DNA of 22,390 nucleotides from an uncultured Clostridia bacterium (lineage in GTDB: Bacteria > Bacillota > Clostridia > Christensenellales > UBA1242), in assembly GCA_934746185.1 (NCBI GenBank), contig CAKVEY010000007.1, positions 1-22,390 on the forward strand, written 5' to 3'. Both the position numbers and the translations under genes were made by a program. Shown in pieces: positions 1 to 6,008 of the stretch (position 1 is the first letter of the stretch; each line of letters starts with the position of its first letter). The notes under the pieces are model-generated. The model worked only from the letters and a program-made list of their open reading frames with translations. It made no database searches and was not told the origin of the DNA.

Positions 1-180
1 CGTTTTATCAACTATTTTGTAACAGCCAACTATTGCACCACTATTTTGTGGATGGAATATAGAGTTCCAAGTTTCAATTAAACCATCTTTATCACATATT
101 GCCCATACACCACAGCCAATTGCAATAATTGCAATTAAAAATACTAAAACTAGTATTATTGTTTTAAAAAATTTCTTCAT
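1..180 (-). CDS. Partial small membrane-anchored or secreted protein, unknown function
   Basis: Sixty codons are visible; the gene runs off the left edge, so its C-terminus is missing. The start is the ATG at 178-180, preceded by GGAGAA six bases upstream. The N-terminus is MKKFF followed by a hydrophobic stretch (about residues 7-28), which is either an uncleaved membrane anchor or a signal peptide. A Cys at residue 23 (A-I-G-C) is reminiscent of a lipobox, but the -3 residue is Ala, so a lipoprotein is only possible. The visible part then reads D-K-D-G-L-I-E-T-W and later G-C-Y-K-I. I recognise no family. It is the last visible gene of the leftward cluster, 15 bp after the 56-residue gene before it. 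Confidence 0.7.
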   Translation of the reverse strand, partial: MKKFFKTIILVLVFLIAIIAIGCGVWAICDKDGLIETWNSIFHPQNSGAIVGCYKIVDKT

Positions 181-195
181 ATTGTTCTCCTTTTG

Positions 196-366
196 CTAGC
201 GGTAACTAGCGATTTCAGTTGTTTTATTTTTTTCAATTTTTAAAATATATGTGTGTTTATTTTGTAAAGATAGGGCATAAAACAAACGCCTAGCCCTTTC
301 TTCATTTTTATAAGTGTAAAATTTACCATTACTGCCAGCATAAACTTTATATAAAACACTGTCCAT
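196..366 (-). CDS. Small hypothetical protein (56 aa)
   Basis: A short ORF of 56 residues beginning MDSVLYKVYAGSNG and ending IASYR before TAG. It is rich in Lys, Tyr and Arg, has no hydrophobic segment and is probably cytoplasmic. An AAAGG ribosome site lies inside the end of the upstream gene, and the start is only 4 bp after that gene's stop. This tight spacing, shared strand and plausible ribosome site are the reasons for calling it. No recognisable domain. Confidence 0.6.
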   Translation of the reverse strand: MDSVLYKVYAGSNGKFYTYKNEERARRLFYALSLQNKHTYILKIEKNKTTEIASYR

Positions 367-370
367 AAAC

Positions 371-772
371 TTATACCTTTTGTTTTTTAAATAAATTCAA
401 TTTTTTGTTATATTTTTTAAATTCTTCAAACAATCTATCTTCTAATATCTCTTTTTCATCAAAAACTTTATAAAAGTTGTTTTCATCAAAGAAATAATAA
501 TCTTTCTTAATTCTAATTATGCAATAGTGTTCGTTCCAGCAATCTACTATTTCAAAACTACCTACACAATAATGTAACAATTTAGAAATATCAAAATATA
601 ATTCTTCAAAATCTTCATAACTTATATCGTCAGTAAATTCTGTGTTTAATCTTAATTTTTTGTAATTGTTACGAATAAAGCTAAATTGAAACATTAAATC
701 AAATAATATAATTAAAACAAAAGATAATAAAATCACACATATAGTTGTTATTATGCCAATAAAAATATTCAT
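371..772 (-). CDS. Hypothetical membrane-anchored protein (133 aa)
   Basis: The protein opens with one long hydrophobic helix (about residues 3-31, I-F-I-G-I-I-T-T through F-D-L-M-F), then a soluble domain of about 100 residues rich in Tyr, Phe, Asp and Glu and ending in a Lys-rich tail. This suits a single-pass inner-membrane protein with a small cytoplasmic domain. The ATG is preceded by AAGGA at good spacing. It lies in the leftward cluster, 30 bp after the 106-residue gene and 4 bp before the 56-residue gene, so it is probably co-transcribed with both. I do not recognise the family. Confidence 0.7.
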   Translation of the reverse strand: MNIFIGIITTICVILLSFVLIILFDLMFQFSFIRNNYKKLRLNTEFTDDISYEDFEELYFDISKLLHYCVGSFEIVDCWNEHYCIIRIKKDYYFFDENNFYKVFDEKEILEDRLFEEFKKYNKKLNLFKKQKV

Positions 773-802
773 AAAATTTCTTCCTTTAATTTAGTTTATA
801 GA

Positions 803-1123
803 TTATTTTTCGTCGATTAATTCAATTGATTTTGGTTTGTATGTAATTTTTTCTGCAAATTGATTTAAACAATATTTTACTTTTACTTTTTCTAAAAATA
901 CTGCGTTATCCCAGGTTAGTTTATCGGTAGGGTATTCTAAAATTGTTGCATTTTGCATACCGTTAATTTCATCAAAATCTTCTTCATCACAACTAACAGC
1001 TTGAATTAAAAATTTTTCATCAGTAGCAGGCCATTCTTTACCATTCATATCAGTTCTTTTTTCTTTTGCTTCAACATATCTTTTTCCTATAATTCTTCCA
1101 TATTCTCTAATTGGTCTTTCCAT
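803..1123 (-). CDS. Hypothetical cytoplasmic protein (106 aa)
   Basis: A soluble, charged protein starting MERPIREYGRIIGKRYVEAKEK, with an acidic middle (S-C-D-E-E-D-F-D-E) and a C-terminal K-P-K-S-I-E-L segment. No membrane helix or motif is recognised. The start is well set by AAGGAG upstream of the ATG. It follows a gap of about 280 bp, so it may have its own promoter or be reached by read-through from the two genes upstream. Small single-domain proteins of this sort are common in integrated mobile elements, but nothing here proves such an origin. Confidence 0.7.
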   Translation of the reverse strand: MERPIREYGRIIGKRYVEAKEKRTDMNGKEWPATDEKFLIQAVSCDEEDFDEINGMQNATILEYPTDKLTWDNAVFLEKVKVKYCLNQFAEKITYKPKSIELIDEK

Positions 1124-1286
1124 AAATAAAATTCTCCTTAAAATGTAAAATAAATTTTTATAAGTTTTAAAATTAAAACAATCTTTAAGTAATTGTTATG
1201 TGCCAGGGCACTTTGCCTAGACTTATACTTTTATTAAGTTGTAAAATAGCAAAAATATTTACCAAATAAGCGAACGGGCAATTTTG

Positions 1287-1300
1287 TTGCGACGTCGCAA
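1287..1300. promoter_or_regulatory. 14-bp perfect GC-containing palindrome, possible operator
   Basis: TTGCGACGTCGCAA is a perfect palindrome with an ACGT core in otherwise very AT-rich DNA. It lies between the leftward 106-residue gene (start 1123) and the rightward small RNA promoter (-35 at 1330), so it could bind a dimeric regulator of either. No factor is identified. Confidence 0.35.
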
Positions 1301-1329
1301 TTTAATTTTTATAAAATTCGAAAAAATGA

Positions 1330-1358
1330 TTGACTTTTTAAAAATGATTGATTATAAT
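1330..1358 (+). promoter_or_regulatory. Strong sigma-A-type promoter of the predicted small RNA
   Basis: TTGACT (1330-1335), a 17-bp spacer and a perfect TATAAT (1353-1358), predicting a start near 1365. The 12-mer AAAAATGATTGA occurs twice (1322-1333 and 1340-1351), once across the -35 and once in the spacer, so the promoter may be regulated. No ORF on this strand has a ribosome site downstream of it. Confidence 0.65.
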
Positions 1359-1364
1359 ATTTAA

Positions 1365-1414
1365 CGATAACCGAGTGGAGTTAATGACTGCCGCGTAATT
1401 GGTTATCTTTTTTT
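1365..1414 (+). ncRNA. Predicted ~50-nt structured small RNA ending in an intrinsic terminator
   Basis: Starting at the predicted +1, the transcript begins GATAACC (1366-1372), which pairs perfectly with GGTTATC (1401-1407), directly followed by seven T (1408-1414). Inside this outer stem a second helix can form: GTGG with CCGC (1375-1378/1391-1394, one G-U pair) continuing into AGT/ACT (1379-1381/1387-1389) around a TAATG loop. Promoter, complete fold and terminator fit in about 85 bp with no coding potential. The last ~12 nt are antisense to the end of the leftward gene whose stop lies at 1403-1405. It could be an antisense regulator of the leftward cluster or an independent small RNA; I recognise no known family. 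Confidence 0.5.
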
Positions 1415-1735
1415 ATGCCTATTTACATAATTTTGAATATACTTTTTATCCTTATTTGATAGACTATAATTTTTTAATCTTTCATTATAGAACTTATCTT
1501 CAGTGTCATATTCAATTTTTTTTCGTAGATATGCAGGGGTATTATTTAATTTTTGTGGGTTTTGAGTTAATGGAATATTTCTATGATGTTTACCTTTTTT
1601 AGGACTTTTTGTAAGTTCCATGTGCCCATATTTGCCATTATAATAATCAACAATTAACTTAGGATGTCTTTCTTCTTTTTGACCCTGAATTTGTTTGTAT
1701 CTATGAAATGTAAATATCTCTTTCTCTTTTTTCAC
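1403..1735 (-). CDS. Hypothetical basic protein (110 aa), GTG start
   Basis: A strongly basic protein (many Lys, Arg and His) from MKKEKEIFTFHRYKQ to YVNRHKKR, with no hydrophobic segment. A conserved-looking centre reads Y-G-H-M-E-L-T-K-S-P-K-K-G-K-H-H-R-N-I-P-L-T. Start is GTG (1733-1735) with AAAGGAG five bases upstream. It lies 14 bp after the stop of the 71-residue gene, so the two are probably co-transcribed. The high positive charge would suit nucleic-acid binding, but I recognise no domain. Its stop codon lies inside the right arm of the opposing small RNA hairpin. Confidence 0.7.
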   Translation of the reverse strand: MKKEKEIFTFHRYKQIQGQKEERHPKLIVDYYNGKYGHMELTKSPKKGKHHRNIPLTQNPQKLNNTPAYLRKKIEYDTEDKFYNERLKNYSLSNKDKKYIQNYVNRHKKR

Positions 1736-1749
1736 TTTTTCTCCTTTAT

Positions 1750-1965
1750 TTAATATTTAGACTTTGATTTTAGTCCATTATTAGCACAATAGGCTTTTGC
1801 GTTATCATTTCTTGAAGCAAGATAACCAATTCTAAACGCCTTTTGTTTAGAGTTTAATTCTTGCCCTGTTTCTTTAACTCGACCAGATTTTAATTGTCTA
1901 ACATATCGTTTTGCTTTTTCGTCAGGGGTCCTTAGTATAATACCAGACTTAGTTTTATAAGCCAT
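1750..1965 (-). CDS. Small basic hypothetical protein (71 aa)
   Basis: Starts MAYKTKSGIILRTPDEKAKRY and ends in a Lys/Ser-rich tail. It is basic and probably cytoplasmic. The start is secure: the ATG is preceded by a near-perfect AAGGAGGTG. First gene of the leftward cluster, read from a predicted promoter at 2058-2086, with a leader of about 85 nt that can fold into a 15-bp hairpin just before the ribosome site. The reading Q-E-L-N-S-K-Q-K-A-F-R-I-G-Y resembles short proteins annotated in mobile elements only loosely; no function is proposed. Confidence 0.7.
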   Translation of the reverse strand: MAYKTKSGIILRTPDEKAKRYVRQLKSGRVKETGQELNSKQKAFRIGYLASRNDNAKAYCANNGLKSKSKY

Positions 1966-1986
1966 AAAAATAACACCTCCTTTTTA

Positions 1987-2020
1987 AAATTTTGTTAATG
2001 AAATATCATTAATAAAATTT
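1987..2020. promoter_or_regulatory. Long dyad / 5'-UTR hairpin ahead of the leftward cluster
   Basis: Arms 1987-2001 and 2006-2020 are complementary at 14 of 15 positions around a 4-nt centre. In the leftward mRNA this makes a hairpin a few bases before the ribosome site of the 71-residue gene. Its core (ATTAATGATATTTCATTAAC, minus strand) closely matches the core of the dyad at 2046-2080, so the two may instead be paired binding sites for one regulator. Confidence 0.45.
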
Positions 2021-2045
2021 GAAAAGCAGATGTTATATAAGTAAT

Positions 2046-2086
2046 ATTAGTTTATTAATAATATTTATTAACAAACTAATTGTAAA
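2046..2086 (-). promoter_or_regulatory. Leftward promoter overlapped by a long operator-like dyad
   Basis: On the minus strand, TTTACA (2081-2086), a 17-bp spacer and TATTAT (2058-2063) form a good promoter for the 71-residue gene and those after it. Dyad arms 2046-2061 and 2065-2080 (15 of 16 positions complementary, 3-bp centre) cover the whole -10 and spacer. A dimeric protein bound there would block RNA polymerase. The dyad also lies about 45 bp upstream of the rightward protease promoter. Confidence 0.5.
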
Positions 2087-2122
2087 ACAACATTTTACTT
2101 AATAATACTTAATAATTTAATG

Positions 2123-2151
2123 TTGACAATTAAATTTTTTTGTTTTATAAT
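2123..2151 (+). promoter_or_regulatory. Consensus promoter of the metzincin-like gene, giving a leaderless mRNA
   Basis: TTGACA (2123-2128), 17-bp spacer, TATAAT (2146-2151): both hexamers match the sigma-A consensus exactly. The predicted +1 (about 7 bases after the -10) coincides with the ATG at 2158, and no ribosome site precedes that ATG. Confidence 0.7.
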
Positions 2152-2157
2152 TAAATT

Positions 2158-3450
2158 ATGGAAAACATTAAAAAAGTACCTAACAATCAAAATATAAACG
2201 AAGTTGAAGAAATCTCTAAAAATAAAACTATTGAAGAAGAATTTGAAGAGATAAATGAAGCGAAAAAGGCTAAAAAGGCTAAAAAACAAGGGAAAATAAG
2301 TAAGGCTATTGATATTGCCTTAACAGTGGTTTTAGGCGTTGTAACTTCACTTACTGCAAGAAAATTTGTTGTAAGCAGTAGAGATTACATAGATAATGCT
2401 AAATTTATGCCAAAAGTAGCAAACGAACTTAATGCTGATATGCAAATTATGCAATTTGGAGAATCTCAATTCGATTTAGCAAGATTAAAACCAAATGTTA
2501 ATAATAAAATCCCTGTTTATATCGCTAATAGCGTTCCAGAAAAAACACGAGAAGTTATAAAAAATTCATTAAGTTACTATAATGGTATTTTTGATTATAT
2601 AAATGATGACTATAACTTAGAAGTATGTAGCTACCCTGAATTTTTCGCAAACAAAGCAATAACAAATTCAACAATAAAATTTGAATACAAAGTTATTGAT
2701 AATACTGAATATGGTAAAAATAATTTTAAAGTAAACAAAACATTAATAAATAAATTAATTAACCCAGATGGTGTGAATAAAAATGTTTATATTGTAGATT
2801 CAACAATTTACTTGAATAAAACTTATTTTGATAAAATGAATGCTTATGAACAAGAAAGCGTTATCAATCACGAGTTACTACATTCTTTTGGCTTTAAAGA
2901 TACCTATGAAGGTTATAACGATGAAACTAGTTTAATAAATACAAGATTTTCTGGCGTAATTAACGAAATAAGTCCTAACGACTATAAAATGTTATATACT
3001 GCCTATGGCAAAAAACATATCAATAGCGATGGTAGTTTTAACCAAGAAAAAATGAATGAAGTAAAAGCACATATAAACGAATATGAAGATAAATATTATG
3101 AAAAATTAGTATCTATTATTAAAGAAGAAGTGGGCGTAGAATTTGAAAAAATTGAAACCCAAGATATTCAAAACTTTACTGGACAATCACGAAATATTTG
3201 TGTGGAATTAGACGAAACAGGTAGAAATTTTAGTTTTTATGACCGTTATGTAGGCAATTCTGGTGCTGGCAGAGTAATAATAGGCGAAGATTATGCAATT
3301 CTTCCAGATATTAAAAGTAATAACTATAACGACTTTTATATTTTATTAAAACATAATTCAAAGGTCAAAATATATAACATTGATATTTATCATTTTGAAA
3401 AGAATAATACAAATGAAGTAGAAATTACAAATGATATGCTTTTAGTTTAA
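2158..3450 (+). CDS. Membrane-anchored metzincin-like zinc metalloprotease (430 aa)
   Basis: A charged Glu/Lys-rich N-terminal tail (1-50, with A-K-K-A-K-K repeats) is followed by one hydrophobic helix (about 51-72) and a long outer domain. Residues 238-248 read HELLHSFGFKD, the HExxHxxGxxD zinc site of metzincins: His238, His242 and Asp248 as ligands, Glu239 as general base. Downstream S-P-N-D-Y-K-M-L-Y-T-A-Y-G resembles the segment that closes matrixin-like domains. Where the Met-turn is expected the sequence reads S-L-I-N-T, so the usual Met seems replaced. Inference: a cell-surface protease, substrate unknown, with the anchor helix inside and the domain outside. The start at 2158 has no ribosome site but lies at the predicted +1; the next in-frame Met is after the helix. 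A terminator follows. Confidence 0.7.
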   Translation: MENIKKVPNNQNINEVEEISKNKTIEEEFEEINEAKKAKKAKKQGKISKAIDIALTVVLGVVTSLTARKFVVSSRDYIDNAKFMPKVANELNADMQIMQFGESQFDLARLKPNVNNKIPVYIANSVPEKTREVIKNSLSYYNGIFDYINDDYNLEVCSYPEFFANKAITNSTIKFEYKVIDNTEYGKNNFKVNKTLINKLINPDGVNKNVYIVDSTIYLNKTYFDKMNAYEQESVINHELLHSFGFKDTYEGYNDETSLINTRFSGVINEISPNDYKMLYTAYGKKHINSDGSFNQEKMNEVKAHINEYEDKYYEKLVSIIKEEVGVEFEKIETQDIQNFTGQSRNICVELDETGRNFSFYDRYVGNSGAGRVIIGEDYAILPDIKSNNYNDFYILLKHNSKVKIYNIDIYHFEKNNTNEVEITNDMLLV

Positions 3451-3483
3451 AAAAGTGTAAGTTAACTTTTAAATTAATAAAAT

Positions 3484-3516
3484 AAAGGAGCAATACAATA
3501 TGTGTTACTCCTTTTT
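3484..3516 (+). terminator. Intrinsic terminator of the metzincin-like gene
   Basis: AAAGGAGCAATAC (3484-3496) pairs with GTGTTACTCCTTT (3502-3514) with one mismatch and one G-U, loop AATAT, with the T-run (3512-3516) at its base. It lies 34 bp after the stop codon. Confidence 0.75.
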
Positions 3517-3558
3517 AGTTTATTAAATATAAATAATAAAATATTTGTTTTTTATTCG

Positions 3559-3879
3559 TTATTTAGTTAATTCATCATTATTAGTTTTAATTTTTTCCAC
3601 TGGTTTAGCAAATCCTACAACTACAAATTCAGGTTCTTCATTACCATAATGAATTGAGCTGTATTCTTTTATTTCGCCATTTGGCATAACAAGATATAAA
3701 GTTAAAAGATTACGTTCTTTACCTTTTTCATATTTAAAATCTAATAATGTTGCATCTAAATCATTATCATAATCACCAACATTTTCTAAATAAATAACAT
3801 CAAAAGCTCTTATGTCTTTAAGACTTACATTTTTTGGTTGTTGATATCTAACTATTTTATAACTTTTATTAAAATTCAT
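3559..3879 (-). CDS. Hypothetical cytoplasmic protein (106 aa)
   Basis: Begins MNFNKSYKIVRYQQPKNVSL and ends in a polar tail (K-T-N-N-D-E-L-T-K). The middle alternates hydrophobic and polar residues (L-L-T-L-Y-L-V-M-P-N-G-E-I and F-V-V-V-G-F), suggesting a small beta-rich fold. There is no membrane helix or signal peptide and I recognise no family. The start is supported by AAAGGAG upstream and by a good promoter at 3903-3931. It is a single-gene unit, convergent with the metzincin-like gene. Confidence 0.65.
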   Translation of the reverse strand: MNFNKSYKIVRYQQPKNVSLKDIRAFDVIYLENVGDYDNDLDATLLDFKYEKGKERNLLTLYLVMPNGEIKEYSSIHYGNEEPEFVVVGFAKPVEKIKTNNDELTK

Positions 3880-3902
3880 ATAATTTCTCCTTTATTTACT
3901 TA

Positions 3903-3931
3903 ATATTAACACAAAATTTTCAAAAAATCAA
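3903..3931 (-). promoter_or_regulatory. Promoter of the 106-aa leftward gene
   Basis: On the minus strand: TTGATT (3926-3931), 17-bp spacer, TAATAT (3903-3908). It overlaps the region just downstream of the gene remnant at 3940-4095. The predicted start near 3896 gives a short leader carrying the ribosome site. Confidence 0.55.
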
Positions 3932-3939
3932 TACTTTAT

Positions 3940-4095
3940 TTAATTTCCTATAAAAATACTATCTACATCAAATGTTCCACTTAACGCTTTAATTTTTACA
4001 GTATGAGTTGTATTTTCCAAATTTTGCGACATAAATATATTACTTTTGTTAGTTTCGTTTAACGACAATATTTGTTTGTTGCCGTCTATAAGACT
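3940..4095 (-). pseudogene. 3' remnant of a truncated gene (51 codons, no start)
   Basis: The minus strand encodes 51 in-frame residues ending in TAA, including S-L-N-E-T-N-K-S-N-I-F and then L-E-N-T-T-H-T-V-K-I-K-A-L-S-G-T-F-D-V. That pattern (hydrophobic strand, N-T-T-H-T-V-K-I, then an F-D-V-D-S-I-F-I end) resembles the last strands of beta-sandwich carbohydrate-binding or surface-protein domains. There is no ribosome site or suitable start, and an in-frame stop precedes it at once. It looks like the tail of a decayed gene whose front was lost. Family resemblance is from memory only. Confidence 0.45.
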
Positions 4096-4267
4096 TTATT
4101 TAATATAATGGTTTTAAATATATAACACTTGTTTTTAAACATAATAAAATACCCCTATTGTTAGGTTTAATAATTTTAATAAAACTATTATAAATATTGT
4201 AAAATTTTTTAACCTGTTTCATATTTTTTATTATTAATTTTTATTCAATTTTCAATCTTTTTTCAAA

Positions 4268-4309
4268 TTAACACTAATTTTTAAATATGTATATACTATT
4301 TATAGTATA
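4268..4309 (+). promoter_or_regulatory. Probable promoter with a dyad over the -10, upstream of the collagen-like gene
   Basis: TTAACA (4268-4273), 18-bp spacer, TATACT (4292-4297). The -10 is one half of a perfect dyad, TATACTA (4292-4298) and TAGTATA (4303-4309), with a TTTA centre, directly before the GGGAG ribosome site (4311-4315). The dyad could be an operator or a small leader hairpin. A sporulation sigma factor was considered because of the gene type, but I see no convincing element for one. Confidence 0.4.
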
Positions 4310-4321
4310 AGGGAGTTATTA

Positions 4322-5608
4322 ATGAAAAAAAATAAATGCAAAATTAGAAACTTAATTCCGTGCTTTAAATCAAGTTGCAAAAGAGATAATAATATATATA
4401 ATTTTATCTATGTAAAGGGTGCAATAGGACCTACTGGCGCAACGGGTGCGACAGGCATGGACGGAATAGGTGAACTAGAAATTCGTTCGACTACTACAAT
4501 AGAACCACAAAATATGGCAAGTGTTTTATCAACGAAAGAAGGAAACAAAATCCTTTTAGACTTTTTTATTCCAAAAGGCGAAAAAGGTGATGACGAAAGG
4601 ATACAGGTAGGCATTGTTTCAACTGTTGATTTTAATCAACAAGCAAATATCAAAGATAGATATGTCGATGGCAAACATTTTATGGATTTTGATATACCTT
4701 GTGGCAGTCCTGGTGATAAAGGCGAGCAAGGCATTCAAGGATTAAAAGGCGATACAGGTGAAAAAGGTGAACAAGGAATTAAGGGCGATAAGGGCGAGCA
4801 AGGAGAGATAGGACCAACTGGACCTATTGGGCCCACTGGACCAAGGGGGCTTCAGGGAGAAATTGGCATAAGTGAAGTAATTACAATAGATGGAACAAAC
4901 ACAGTAGAGCCAAATGAAGAAGCACAAGTGCAAGATGATAAAGATGGTAATGTACATCATTTAACATTCTTTATACCAAAAGGCGTAACAGGACCTAAGG
5001 GCGATATGGGAGAAAAAGGCGAGCAAGGTGATATTGGTCCACAAGGACCAACTGGACCGAAAGGCGAAACAGGTGAAAGGGGGGAACAGGGAGCAACTGG
5101 ACCTGATGAAATTAAAGGTGGTATGATTTTATCATATAACGATGACCCCTTAAATTTTCCAGTTGGTGGCAAAGAAATTGCTAGTGGGAATAGACTTCCT
5201 TTAATGCGTTTAGAATTGGACCAAGGTGGAGTTATCAAATTAGATAACGCCGAAAACACTATAAAATTCACGCAAACGGGCGTGTATAAAGTAACTTTTT
5301 CTGTAAATGGATATGTTAAAAAAACGGGGGCAGATTTTGATGCGAGTACCGATTTTGTGTCAATAGCGTTTAGAGAAAAACAAAGCGAAAAAATACTTGC
5401 TGCAGTTACATCGTGGTGCTATAACGAATGTGCAACTAATATGTATGGGCAAGGACTATTCGTAGTTGATAATATTGAAAATGTTTATGAATTAATAAAC
5501 ACTCAAACCAAAAGTTTATTTATAAGTGGTGCAGATATACAAAAAACAATTTCGCAATCATATTTTTCAGTGCCTATGGTATCTGTCGTAATTTTTAAAT
5601 TATATTAA
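4322..5608 (+). CDS. Collagen-like Gly-X-Y surface protein with interrupting beta modules (BclA-like)
   Basis: Architecture over 428 residues: a short Cys- and Lys-rich N-terminus (1-32); collagen repeats 33-50; a 34-residue non-collagen module (51-84); a second such module (91-126); a long collagen stretch (128-182); a third module (183-219); collagen 221-260; and a C-terminal globular domain (about 263-428) of the C1q/TNF-like type found in BclA. The modules share a pattern of T-x-E-P-x, then L-D-F-F-I-P-K-G leading back into Gly-X-Y. Such proteins form trimeric filaments on exosporia, cell surfaces or phage fibres. There is no classical signal peptide; the N-terminal Cys residues may matter for attachment, as in some spore proteins. 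It stands alone between its own promoter and terminator, with no phage genes nearby. Confidence 0.85.
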   Translation: MKKNKCKIRNLIPCFKSSCKRDNNIYNFIYVKGAIGPTGATGATGMDGIGELEIRSTTTIEPQNMASVLSTKEGNKILLDFFIPKGEKGDDERIQVGIVSTVDFNQQANIKDRYVDGKHFMDFDIPCGSPGDKGEQGIQGLKGDTGEKGEQGIKGDKGEQGEIGPTGPIGPTGPRGLQGEIGISEVITIDGTNTVEPNEEAQVQDDKDGNVHHLTFFIPKGVTGPKGDMGEKGEQGDIGPQGPTGPKGETGERGEQGATGPDEIKGGMILSYNDDPLNFPVGGKEIASGNRLPLMRLELDQGGVIKLDNAENTIKFTQTGVYKVTFSVNGYVKKTGADFDASTDFVSIAFREKQSEKILAAVTSWCYNECATNMYGQGLFVVDNIENVYELINTQTKSLFISGADIQKTISQSYFSVPMVSVVIFKLY

Positions 5609-5634
5609 AAAACGCAGTTTTTACTGCGTTTTTT
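5606..5634. terminator. Bidirectional intrinsic terminator between convergent genes
   Basis: AACGCAGT (5611-5618) and ACTGCGTT (5623-5630) form a perfect 8-bp stem with a TTTT loop, flanked by A-run (5606-5612) and T-run (5629-5634), so it can stop transcription both from the collagen-like gene and from the gene on the other strand. Confidence 0.85.
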
Positions 5635-5636
5635 AT

Positions 5637-5861
5637 CTATTTATTTTCTTCGTTGTTATTGTTGGATAAATCATCTAAGTCTTCTTTTGTGTTTGTTATA
5701 ATAGAGATAATTCCACTAACAAAAGCAGCACCAACAATAATAGTCCAACCTGGATGCCAGAAATTAATCGTTATGCCTAAAATTAAATATACAAGAATAC
5801 TTAAAAGCATAATAATTCCACAAACTGCATCAGCAATAATTTTTGCTTTACTTTTTTTCAT
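5637..5861 (-). CDS. Small two-helix membrane protein (74 aa)
   Basis: MKKSKAKIIADAVCGIIMLL begins a first membrane helix (about residues 8-30); a second follows after a W-H-P-G-W turn (about 38-58), then an acidic, Asn-rich tail (D-L-D-D-L-S-N-N-N-N). Both helices are typical of small inner-membrane proteins; I recognise no family. The reading frame extends 16 codons further upstream, but the ATG at 5859-5861 has GGAGG at ideal distance and the promoter at 5880-5909 lies within the longer version, so this start is preferred. Confidence 0.75.
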   Translation of the reverse strand: MKKSKAKIIADAVCGIIMLLSILVYLILGITINFWHPGWTIIVGAAFVSGIISIITNTKEDLDDLSNNNNEENK

Positions 5862-5879
5862 AAATCCTCCATTTATTAA

Positions 5880-5909
5880 ATTATAATAAAAATTTATTTT
5901 TTTTGTCAA
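5880..5909 (-). promoter_or_regulatory. Promoter of the two-helix membrane protein
   Basis: On the minus strand: perfect TTGACA (5904-5909), 18-bp spacer, perfect TATAAT (5880-5885). The predicted start near 5873 leaves a leader of only about 12 nt, just enough for the ribosome site. Confidence 0.7.
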
Positions 5910-6008
5910 CTAACTATTAAAAAATATTTAATTATCCGTATATTTTATTAAGTTTATTCGCATAATAAAACAAATTTTTTGTTTTTTACTAAACTTTAAA
6001 AAAGCATC

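Noticed and set aside
1200..1211. Small hairpin GTGCCAGGGCAC as a terminator of the leftward genes
   Set aside because: The stem has only 4-5 bp and no T-run follows on either strand.
1399..1602. 67-codon plus-strand ORF opposite the 110-residue gene
   Set aside because: It has no ribosome site, starts inside the small RNA terminator, and its Phe/Tyr-rich translation is typical of a shadow of an A-rich gene on the other strand.
3486..3528. AAAGGAG followed by an ATG at 3500, which looks like a start of a tiny gene
   Set aside because: It reads only eight codons before TAA, and the sequence is the terminator hairpin of the metzincin-like gene.
4408..5271. Three minus-strand ORFs inside the collagen-like gene, rich in Pro, Ser and Gly
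   Set aside because: They mirror the Gly-X-Y repeat on the opposite strand, with no ribosome sites.
4322..5608. Prophage tail fibre for the collagen-like gene
   Set aside because: Collagen repeats and I-P-x-G modules also occur in tail fibres, but there are no tail, lysis or assembly genes around it, and it has its own promoter and terminator.
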